In this document: one piece after another, positions 1 to 5,571 of the stretch | Layout: each line of letters opens with the position of its first letter | How positions within the stretch are numbered: position 1 is the first letter of the stretch | Assembly: GCA_000715605.1 (NCBI GenBank) | Contig: KL568574.1 | Location: 62,181 to 70,468, forward strand | Reading direction: 5' to 3' | Length of the DNA: 8,288 bases | From: Streptomyces speibonae | GTDB lineage: Bacteria; Actinomycetota; Actinomycetes; Streptomycetales; Streptomycetaceae | Position numbers and translations under genes: made by a program | Notes under the pieces: model-generated | What the model saw: the letters and a program-made list of their open reading frames with translations, nothing else | What the model was told of the DNA's origin: nothing | The model's database searches: none

Positions 1-274
1 GGTGCCCCACGGTCACCGGGTGCCCCTCGACCCGGAGCGCCTCCGGCTCGGCCGCCCGCACCGCCGGCACGCCCTCCGCCTCCAGCCAGTCCGCGACGGC
101 CAGCTCCCGGCGGGCCCGGTCCATCAGCTCGGCGTCGGCGCGGCCCACCTTCACGACCAGGTCACCGGCGGCGAACACCGCGTTCTCGCCGAGGGCGAGC
201 AGCCGGGCGTCCCCTGCCGAGCCGGGCAGCACCTTCGCCGCCGCCAGGACGTCCCGCGCCCGTGCCTCGTCCAT
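1..274 (-). CDS. Phosphotransferase (APH/choline kinase-type), N-terminal part, truncated by the window edge
   Basis: The frame is open from an ATG at 274 leftward to the window edge and gives 91 residues without a stop. The visible part looks like the N-lobe of an aminoglycoside phosphotransferase-family kinase. It has a loop LALGENAVF (27-34), a beta-strand LVVKVGR (39-45) whose Lys42 would be the ATP-binding lysine, and an alpha-C-like helix with RRELAV (55-60) whose Glu57 would pair with it. WLEAEGVPAVRA (63-74) is the usual stretch that follows in this superfamily. The catalytic HxD loop lies outside the window, so the substrate (antibiotic, sugar, amino acid derivative) cannot be judged. 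A purine-rich GGAAGG about 10 nt upstream may serve as ribosome binding site. The gene is divergent from the macrolide glycosyltransferase and may share its regulatory region. The family call is moderately secure, and a resistance role is only a possibility. Confidence 0.72.
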   Translation of the reverse strand, partial: MDEARARDVLAAAKVLPGSAGDARLLALGENAVFAAGDLVVKVGRADAELMDRARRELAVADWLEAEGVPAVRAAEPEALRVEGHPVTVGH

Positions 275-368
275 CCGTCCGCCGCCTTCCGTGTCGTGCG
301 TCCACGCCCTGTCCGCCGGTCAGTGTCGCACCTGCGCGGGCGGGCGGGCCTGCGGCGGGGAAAATACG

Positions 369-398
369 TTGCACGAGACGTCTCGTCTCGTCTAAGCT
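369..398 (+). promoter_or_regulatory. Putative promoter of the glycosyltransferase gene
   Basis: TTGCAC (369-374) and TAAGCT (393-398) form a plausible -35/-10 pair with an 18-bp spacer. The -10 ends 6 nt before the ATG at 405, so initiation is expected at or next to the A of the start codon, as in leaderless Streptomyces transcripts. The absence of a purine-rich ribosome binding site between 393 and 404 agrees. Seen in sequence; promoter activity is inferred. Confidence 0.5.
373..386. promoter_or_regulatory. Perfect 14-bp palindrome, candidate repressor operator
   Basis: ACGAGACGTCTCGT reads identically on both strands and lies inside the -35/-10 spacer of the glycosyltransferase promoter, where a bound repressor would block RNA polymerase. 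A further TCTCGTCT follows directly, giving a partly tandem half-site through 393. The size and symmetry suit a TetR-family dimer, but no regulator gene is visible in the window. On the minus strand a TATTTT (366-361) lies just downstream of the same palindrome, so the divergent phosphotransferase gene could share the operator. Confidence 0.5.
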
Positions 399-404
399 TC
401 CGGT

Positions 405-1604
405 ATGACAGCTCGCGCTCACATCGCCATGTTCTCCATCGCCGCCCACGGGCACGTGAACCCCAGCCTCGAGGTGATCCGGGAGCTCGTGGCGCGCGGC
501 CACCGGGTGACCTACGCGATCCCGCCCAGCCTCGCCGGGAAGGTCGCCGGGACGGGTGCCGAACCCAAGCTGTGGAACAGCACGCTCCCCGGCCCCGACG
601 ACGACCCCGAAGCCTGGGGCACCACACTGCTGGACAACGTGGAGCCGTTCCTGGACGACGCCATCCAGGCGCTCCCGCAGCTCCTCGATGCCTACGAGGG
701 CGACACCCCCGACCTCGTCCTGCACGACATCACCTCCTACCCGGCACGCGTGCTCGCCCACCGCTGGGGCGTGCCCGCGATCTCCCTCTCGCCGAACCTC
801 GTCGCCTGGGACGGGTACGAGCAGGAGGTCGGCGAGCCCACGTGGGAGGAGCCCCTGAAGACCGAGCGGGGGCAGGCGTACTACGCCCGCTTCCACGCGT
901 GGCTGGAGGAGAACGGGATCACCGAGCACCCGGACCCCTTCGTGGGCCGTCCCGCCCGCTCGATCGTCCTCATCCCCAAGGCGCTCCAGCCGAACGCCGA
1001 CCGGGTCGACGAGCGGGTGCACTCCTTCGTCGGCGCCTGTCAGGGCGACCGCAGCGCCGAGGGGGGCTGGAAGCGGCCGGCGGACGCCGAGAAGGTCGTC
1101 CTGGTGTCGCTCGGGTCGTCGTTCACCAAGCAGCCGGACTTCTACCGCGAGTGCGTCAAGGCGTTCGCCGGGCTGCCCGGGTGGCACCTGGTCCTCCAGA
1201 TCGGGCGGCATGTCGACCCCGCTGAGCTGGGGGAGGTGCCGGAGAACGTGGAGGTGCGGGACTGGGTGCCGCAGCTCGCGGTGCTCCGGGAGGCCGACCT
1301 GTTCGTCACGCATGCGGGGGCCGGGGGGAGCCAGGAGGGGCTGGCCACGGGGACGCCGATGATCGCCGTGCCGCAGGCGGTGGATCAGTTCGGGAACGCG
1401 GAGATGCTGGTGGGACTGGGGGTGGCTCGGCATGTGCCGGCGGAGGAGGCTCGTGCCGGGGTTCTGCGAGGGGCGGCCCTCGCGCTCCTGGACGACCCGG
1501 AGGTCGCGCGGCGGATGAAGGCGATTCAGGGTGAGATGGCGGAGGAGGGGGGCACGCGGCGGGCGGCGGACCTGATCGAGGCGGAGCTGTCTGTGCGGCG
1601 GTGA
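405..1604 (+). CDS. mgt: Macrolide glycosyltransferase, OleD/Mgt type (GT1, GT-B fold)
   Basis: This 399-residue protein matches from memory, nearly end to end, Streptomyces OleD and Mgt. These enzymes transfer glucose from UDP-glucose to macrolides and inactivate them in the cytoplasm. The N-terminal acceptor domain carries AAHGHVNP (13-20), whose first histidine (His15) fits the catalytic base, with Asp108 in LVLHDITS as the likely partner. The C-terminal nucleotide-sugar domain has SLGSSF (235-240), DWVPQ (286-290), the donor-binding [11 protein letters not shown] (303-313) and DQFGNA (327-332). Length is normal for the family. The ATG at 405 is chosen because [11 protein letters not shown] aligns with the family N-terminus and a TANNNT hexamer ends 6 nt before it. 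No Shine-Dalgarno sequence is present, so the mRNA is probably leaderless. The last third uses noticeably more G-ending and rare codons than the first. A role in self- or intrinsic macrolide resistance is inferred from the family, and other aglycones are possible because OleD is promiscuous. Confidence 0.93.
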   Translation: MTARAHIAMFSIAAHGHVNPSLEVIRELVARGHRVTYAIPPSLAGKVAGTGAEPKLWNSTLPGPDDDPEAWGTTLLDNVEPFLDDAIQALPQLLDAYEGDTPDLVLHDITSYPARVLAHRWGVPAISLSPNLVAWDGYEQEVGEPTWEEPLKTERGQAYYARFHAWLEENGITEHPDPFVGRPARSIVLIPKALQPNADRVDERVHSFVGACQGDRSAEGGWKRPADAEKVVLVSLGSSFTKQPDFYRECVKAFAGLPGWHLVLQIGRHVDPAELGEVPENVEVRDWVPQLAVLREADLFVTHAGAGGSQEGLATGTPMIAVPQAVDQFGNAEMLVGLGVARHVPAEEARAGVLRGAALALLDDPEVARRMKAIQGEMAEEGGTRRAADLIEAELSVRR

Positions 1605-1648
1605 CGTGGCTGGGCGGGGGTTGGTTGCGCAGCCCGGCGTTCACAGCG

Positions 1649-1686
1649 CGAGAGGGGCCCGGCGGAGAACCGCCGGGCCCCTCTCG
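1649..1686. terminator. Bidirectional hairpin terminator between convergent genes
   Basis: The left arm 1649-1665 (starting CGAGAGGGGCC) and the right arm 1670-1686 are exact reverse complements, giving a 17-bp GC-rich stem with a 4-nt AGAA loop. It lies 44 nt after the glycosyltransferase stop and 16 nt beyond the exporter stop, so it can end transcripts from both sides. There is no U-tract, which is common for terminators in high-GC actinobacteria. Nothing else of note is seen in the 98 bp between the two genes. Confidence 0.85.
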
Positions 1687-1702
1687 TGGTGCGCTTGTCT
1701 CG

Positions 1703-3952
1703 TTACACCGGTACGCGCTCGTTCTCGTCGTTCCGGGTTGTCGGGGTCGCCGGGGGTTCCGGGGACTCGTCGTGGGTCAGGTCCGGGAGGCGGTGGAGCC
1801 ACTTCGGGAAGTACCAGTTGCGCTCGCCGAGCAGCGACATCACCGCCGGGAGCAGCACGCCCCGGATGACCGTCGCGTCGATGAGGACCGCCGCCGCGAG
1901 GCCGACGCCCATCTGCTTCATCGACTGCATGGACAGCGTCCCGAAGATCGCGAACACGGCGACCATGATGACCGCGGCGCTGGTGACGACACCGGCCGTG
2001 GTGACCACACCGTGCTGGATCGCCTCCCGCGTCGTCCGGCCCCGCATCCGGGCCTCGCGGATCCGGGAGACCACGAACACGTGGTAGTCCATCGACAGGC
2101 CGAACAGGATCACGAAGAGGAACAGCGGCAGCCAGGTGATGATCGCGCCGACACCCTCCGCGCCCACCAGGGACGCGCCCCAGCCGTGCTGGAAGACCGC
2201 CACGAGGATGCCGTACGCGGCGCCCACCGACAGCAGGTTCAGCACGATCGAGGTGATCGCGACCGTCAGCGAGCGGAACGACAGCAGCATCAGCAGGAAG
2301 GCGAAGACCACCACGAAGGCGAAGACCGGGACGACGGCACCCACCAGCTGGTCGTTGAAGTCCTTGGACCCGGCGATCTGCCCGGTGATCGGCGCCTCGA
2401 CGCCGTCGACCTCGCCGAGCGTGGCCGGCCGCACCTCGTCGCGCAGCTTCTCCAGGCTCGCGCCCGCCTTGTCCTGGTCGGAGCCGCCGACCAGGGGCAC
2501 GTAGACGAAGGCGACGTTCTCGCGTTCGTGCACCTTGACCTCGACCGGGCCCTGCGAGGCACCCGAACTGACCGCCTGCTCACGGAAGTCGTCGAGCGCG
2601 GCGCGCACCTCCGGCGCGTTGATGTCGTCCGCCTTGACGACCACCTCGGCCGGCTCCGAGCCGCCCGGGAACGCCTCGTTGACCCGGTCGTACGTCTGCA
2701 CGATCGGCAGCGAGTCGCCGAACTCCTGGTCCAGCGTGAGGTTCTCCGTCTTCATCCCGACCGCGGGGGCGGCCACGGCGAGCAGCGCACCGGCGGCCAC
2801 GACCACGGCCAGCACCGGCCTGGCGAGCACCCGGTTCAGTACGGCCGTCCAGAACCGGCTCTCCGCGCTGCCGCCCGAGCGGCGCCGGCGCAGGAACGGC
2901 ACCCGGCCCTTCTCGACCCGCTCGCCCAGCAGCGAAAGGAGCGCGGGCAGCACGGTGACCGAGCCGACCATGGCGACCGCCACGACCATCAGCGAGGCCA
3001 GGCCCATCGCCTCGAACTCCGCGATCCCGGTGAAGAGCATGCCCGCCATCGCGACGCACACCGTGACACCGGAGACGACGATCGCCCGGCCGCTGGTCGC
3101 GGCGGCGATCCGCAGCGCGGTCTGCGCGTCCCGTCCGGCCTCCCGCTCCTCGCGCTCACGGCGCAGGTAGAACAGGCAGTAGTCCACACCGACGGCCAGA
3201 CCGACCAGCAGCATCACCGAGTTCGCGGTCTCGCTCATCGGCTGGAGGTGGCTGACCAGGCCCATCAGACCCATCGTCGCCATGATCGCCGTGATCGCCA
3301 GGGCCACCGGCAGCAGCGCCGCGACCAGCGCGCCGAACGCGATCAGCAGGATGCCGAGCGCCACGGGTACGGCGGAGTACTCGGCCTTCTTGAAGTCGTC
3401 GCCGAACGCGTCGTCGAACGTCTTCATCATGCTGGCGCCGCCGATCTCCTCGATCCGCAGCGAGTCGTGGTCGCGCTGGACGTCCTCGACGGCCTTCAGC
3501 ACCGGTTCGACCCGCTCACCGGCGGTGTCGGACTCGCCGCGCATGTCGAACTGGACCAGCGCGCTGCGCCCGTCCTCCGAGATGGTGTCGCTGTCGTACG
3601 GCGAGGTGACGCCGGTGACCTCGCCGGTCTTCTCCACCGCCGCCATGACCGCGGTGACCGCCGCCCGGAACTCCTCGTCCGTGGCCGTGAGGCCCTCGTC
3701 CTTCGCCTGGACGAGCACGGTCTCACTGGCGGGTTCCTCGATGCCGGCGTCCTCGATGATGTGCGCGGCGGTGCTGGTCTCTCCCTTGAGCTGATCGCTG
3801 TTGCCGACGTCGACCCGGCCCGCGGCCGAACCGAGACCCATCGCCAGCACCACGAACAGCACCCAGATGCCGACGGCCGCCCAGCGGTGCCGGGCGCTCC
3901 AGCCGCCGGCCCGGGCGGCGAGGCCCCGTACCCGCGAATCTCCGTTCTTCAT
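1703..3952 (-). CDS. MMPL family transporter (RND superfamily)
   Basis: This 749-residue inner-membrane protein has the duplicated MmpL architecture. TM1 is at about 24-43 (RWAAVGIWVLFVV). An extracellular domain follows at about 45-190, then a TM block at 195-345, a second extracellular domain at about 400-535 and a second TM block at 538-708. A charged tail of about 40 residues completes the protein. The two intramembrane Asp-Tyr pairs that carry the proton relay in MmpL proteins are present: GVDYCLFYLRR (Asp257-Tyr258) and SMDYHVFVVSR (Asp622-Tyr623). The family uses proton flow to export lipids, siderophores, pigments or drugs; the substrate here is unknown. The ATG at 3952 is chosen because GAGGGAG lies 10 nt upstream and TM1 follows at the normal distance. 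An in-frame start at 4066 would add 38 residues without family character. It stands alone in its own transcription unit, convergent with the glycosyltransferase and divergent from the DUF1697 gene. Confidence 0.95.
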   Translation of the reverse strand: MKNGDSRVRGLAARAGGWSARHRWAAVGIWVLFVVLAMGLGSAAGRVDVGNSDQLKGETSTAAHIIEDAGIEEPASETVLVQAKDEGLTATDEEFRAAVTAVMAAVEKTGEVTGVTSPYDSDTISEDGRSALVQFDMRGESDTAGERVEPVLKAVEDVQRDHDSLRIEEIGGASMMKTFDDAFGDDFKKAEYSAVPVALGILLIAFGALVAALLPVALAITAIMATMGLMGLVSHLQPMSETANSVMLLVGLAVGVDYCLFYLRREREEREAGRDAQTALRIAAATSGRAIVVSGVTVCVAMAGMLFTGIAEFEAMGLASLMVVAVAMVGSVTVLPALLSLLGERVEKGRVPFLRRRRSGGSAESRFWTAVLNRVLARPVLAVVVAAGALLAVAAPAVGMKTENLTLDQEFGDSLPIVQTYDRVNEAFPGGSEPAEVVVKADDINAPEVRAALDDFREQAVSSGASQGPVEVKVHERENVAFVYVPLVGGSDQDKAGASLEKLRDEVRPATLGEVDGVEAPITGQIAGSKDFNDQLVGAVVPVFAFVVVFAFLLMLLSFRSLTVAITSIVLNLLSVGAAYGILVAVFQHGWGASLVGAEGVGAIITWLPLFLFVILFGLSMDYHVFVVSRIREARMRGRTTREAIQHGVVTTAGVVTSAAVIMVAVFAIFGTLSMQSMKQMGVGLAAAVLIDATVIRGVLLPAVMSLLGERNWYFPKWLHRLPDLTHDESPEPPATPTTRNDENERVPV

Positions 3953-4273
3953 GACGGGCTCGCTCCCTCTTGCTCGGCAGCGACCCCCTGCCGCCACCTG
4001 ACGTTTAGAAGGTATGGGCCGCGTAAGCGCGTCTCGTCGTGCTGACCGGTGAAGCTCCGGGAGCACACGTCATCCCTTGGTCGTTCACGCCCTCCCCACA
4101 GAGGAGGACAGTGGTCCCCTACAACGACTCGGGGATCCGGAGACGAAGATCAGGGTCGCGGGGCCGGTGCCCGCCTTTCCTCAACCTTGTTGAAAAAATC
4201 ACAGGCGCGTGTACTGGTTGATCCGGCCACCGCCGGTCGGCCAGAGTTCCGGACATCCGCCGAGCGCGGACCC

Positions 4274-4308
4274 GGCCGTCGTGCCCGCCCCCACGGGGCA
4301 CGACGGCC
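4274..4308. repeat. Inverted repeat, 13-bp arms and 9-bp spacer, upstream of DUF1697 gene
   Basis: Arms 4274-4286 (GGCCGTCGTGCCC) and 4296-4308 (GGGCACGACGGCC) are exact reverse complements separated by 9 bp. The repeat ends 3 bp before the TAGGGT hexamer and 15 bp before the ATG, so it covers the -35 region. If transcription begins at the start codon, the repeat is not in the mRNA and would act as DNA, for example as an operator. If transcription starts further upstream, it could instead be an RNA hairpin or terminator. Confidence 0.6.
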
Positions 4309-4311
4309 CCC

Positions 4312-4317
4312 TAGGGT
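4312..4317 (+). promoter_or_regulatory. Putative -10 element for leaderless DUF1697 transcript
   Basis: TAGGGT fits the TANNNT -10 pattern of actinobacterial housekeeping promoters and ends 6 nt before the ATG at 4324. No clear -35 is visible because that region is occupied by the inverted repeat. No Shine-Dalgarno sequence fits the ATG, in agreement with leaderless translation. Confidence 0.45.
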
Positions 4318-4323
4318 GTGCCC

Positions 4324-4872
4324 ATGACGACCAGATACGCGGCGCTGCTGCGCGGGATCAACGTGGGCGGCAGCAGGAAGGTCCCGATGGCCGAACTGCG
4401 CACCCTCATCGAGGGCCTCGGCCACCAGGACGTGCGCACCCATCTGCAGAGCGGCCAGGCGGTGTTCACCTCCGGGCACGGCGACGAGGACACGCTGGCG
4501 GCCGAGTTGTCCGCGGCGATCGAACGGCACTTCGGTTTCGGCGTCGACGTGATCGTGCGCGACCACGCCTATCTGAAGGCGGTCGCCGAGGCCTGCCCGT
4601 TTCCGGCCGGCACGCTGGAGCCCAAGCAGCTCCACGTCACCTACTTCTCCGAGCCCGTCACCGCCGACCGCTTCGCGGAGATCGACCAGGACGCCTTCCT
4701 CCCCGAGGAGTTCCGCCTCGGCGACCGGGTGCTCTACCTGTACGCGCCGAACGGCCTGGGCCGCTCCAAACTCGCCGAGCACCTGTCCAAGCCGCGCCTC
4801 AACAAGGGCGTCGTCGCCACCACCCGCAACTGGAACACGGTGCTGAAGCTGGTGGAGCTCACGGAGGGCTGA
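4324..4872 (+). CDS. DUF1697 family protein
   Basis: This is a 182-residue soluble protein with the family's typical order of motifs. They are [21 protein letters not shown] near the N-terminus (5-25), [10 protein letters not shown] (39-48), a middle region with QLHVTYFSE (102-110), [16 protein letters not shown] (135-150) and the C-terminal signature [12 protein letters not shown] (165-176). The biochemical function of DUF1697 is not known to me, and nothing in the sequence assigns one. There is no signal peptide or membrane segment, so it is expected in the cytoplasm. The ATG at 4324 is preferred over the GTG at 4318 because [11 protein letters not shown] is the normal family start and TAGGGT is correctly placed for a leaderless message beginning there. 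It is followed after 77 bp by the DsbA-like gene on the same strand, which seems to have its own promoter. Confidence 0.92.
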   Translation: MTTRYAALLRGINVGGSRKVPMAELRTLIEGLGHQDVRTHLQSGQAVFTSGHGDEDTLAAELSAAIERHFGFGVDVIVRDHAYLKAVAEACPFPAGTLEPKQLHVTYFSEPVTADRFAEIDQDAFLPEEFRLGDRVLYLYAPNGLGRSKLAEHLSKPRLNKGVVATTRNWNTVLKLVELTEG

Positions 4873-4880
4873 GCGGGCCC

Positions 4881-4915
4881 AAGTGGACCAGTCGCGGCGC
4901 GGCGAAGTGGACCAG
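4881..4915 (+). repeat. Two 11-bp direct repeats (AAGTGGACCAG) with a 24-bp period
   Basis: AAGTGGACCAG occurs exactly at 4881-4891 and again at 4905-4915. The second copy runs into GGACCAGGTCC (4909-4919), an 11-bp palindrome with a central A. The repeats lie entirely between the DUF1697 stop and the DsbA-like start. If transcription begins at about 4950 they are centred near -64 and -40, positions typical for activator sites, and the second could also be blocked by a repressor. The regulator is unknown. Confidence 0.5.
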
Positions 4916-4936
4916 GTCCGCGCTGCCCGCCGCGCC

Positions 4937-4942
4937 TACGGT
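4937..4942 (+). promoter_or_regulatory. Putative -10 element for leaderless DsbA-like transcript
   Basis: TACGGT matches TANNNT and ends 7 nt before the ATG at 4950. The intervening CGACGGT has no ribosome binding site, so a leaderless mRNA is likely. The -35 is poor (AGGTCC at a 17-bp spacing), which would suit a promoter that depends on an activator bound at the direct repeats. Confidence 0.42.
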
Positions 4943-4949
4943 CGACGGT

Positions 4950-5567
4950 ATGAGTCATGGAGCGCCCACCCGCGTCGACTGCTGGTTCGACCCCGCCTGC
5001 CCCTTCGCCTGGATCACCTCCCGCTGGCTGCTCGAGGTCGAGCGGCACCGCCCCCTCGACCTCCGCTTCCGGGTGATGAGCCTCTCCCTGCACAACGCCG
5101 GCAACGAGCTGCCCGACTGGTACCGGGACCTGGTCGACCGCTCCATCGGCCCGGTGCGGGTGGCGGTGGCCGCCGCGCAACGGCACGGCGAGAAGGTGCT
5201 GCGCGACCTCTACACCGCCCTCGGCACCCGCATCCACGAGCGCGGCATGGAGGACTTCGACACCGTCGTCGCCGAATCCCTCGCCGCACTCGGCCTGCCC
5301 GCGGACCTGGCCGCCGCCGCGCACGACCCGGCGTACGACGACGCCGTGCGCCGCAGCCACGAGGCGGGCACCGAGGCGGACACGGGCGCCTATGTGGGGA
5401 CGCCCACCCTTCATGTCGACGGAACCGTGTGGTTCGGACCCGTGCTGCGGGCCGTCCCCCGGGGCGAGCGCGCGGTTGGACTCTTCGACAGCTTCCGGGT
5501 GCTGGCCCGCGACCCCGACTTCTTCGAGCTGAAGCGGACCAGGACCGGCGGCCTGTCCTTCGACTGA
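4950..5567 (+). CDS. Mycothiol-dependent nitroreductase/Mrx2 (Rv2466c) family DsbA-fold protein
   Basis: This 205-residue protein has a thioredoxin-like DsbA fold with a helical insertion. It matches from memory M. tuberculosis Rv2466c along its whole length: [19 protein letters not shown] at the N-terminus, RVMSLSLHN (41-49), [14 protein letters not shown] (67-80), RSHEAG (135-140), the cis-proline loop GTPTLHVDG (150-158, Pro152), FGPVL (162-166) and FFELKRTRT (191-199) near the end. Rv2466c reduces mycothiol mixed disulfides and activates nitro-prodrugs. Its active site is CPWC; here it is Cys17-Pro-Phe-Ala20, so the resolving cysteine is missing and only a monothiol mechanism is possible at this site. 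Cys11 is nearby but not in the motif. No signal peptide is seen, so it is cytoplasmic. It ends only 4 bp from the convergent chelatase gene. The family is secure; the substrate is unknown. Confidence 0.9.
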   Translation: MSHGAPTRVDCWFDPACPFAWITSRWLLEVERHRPLDLRFRVMSLSLHNAGNELPDWYRDLVDRSIGPVRVAVAAAQRHGEKVLRDLYTALGTRIHERGMEDFDTVVAESLAALGLPADLAAAAHDPAYDDAVRRSHEAGTEADTGAYVGTPTLHVDGTVWFGPVLRAVPRGERAVGLFDSFRVLARDPDFFELKRTRTGGLSFD

Positions 5568-5571
5568 GCCG

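Larger units (their letters stand above)
3953..4323. other. 371-bp divergent intergenic regulatory region
   Basis: No convincing gene is seen here. On the minus strand TACCTT (4014-4009) could be a -10 for the exporter gene, with ACGAGA (4037-4032) at the -35 position. This overlaps an ACGAGACG element also found in the operator upstream of the glycosyltransferase. Other items are a short AT-rich patch with TCAAC-CTT-GTTGA followed by an A-run (4181-4198), a bulged GC hairpin near 4225-4242, and the long inverted repeat just before the DUF1697 gene. A GTG at 4111 preceded by AGGAGG opens a 36-codon frame that resembles nothing known to me. Confidence 0.6.

Noticed and set aside
162..1433. Minus-strand frame opposite the glycosyltransferase gene
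   Set aside because: The plus frame aligns with OleD from end to end; the opposite frame has no family resemblance.
1601..4045. Plus-strand open frame of 814 codons opposite the MMPL gene
   Set aside because: It is antisense to a complete, motif-rich transporter and encodes a His/Arg/Asp/Gln-rich low-complexity protein, as expected for a shadow frame in high-GC DNA.
3953..4066. Extended N-terminus for the MMPL protein from a start at 4066
   Set aside because: The extra 38 residues are not typical of the family, while ATG 3952 has a suitable ribosome binding site and places TM1 normally.
4181..4198. TCAAC-CTT-GTTGA with A-run as terminator or promoter
   Set aside because: The stem has only 5 bp, and no well-placed -10 follows the TTGAAA; too weak to annotate on its own.
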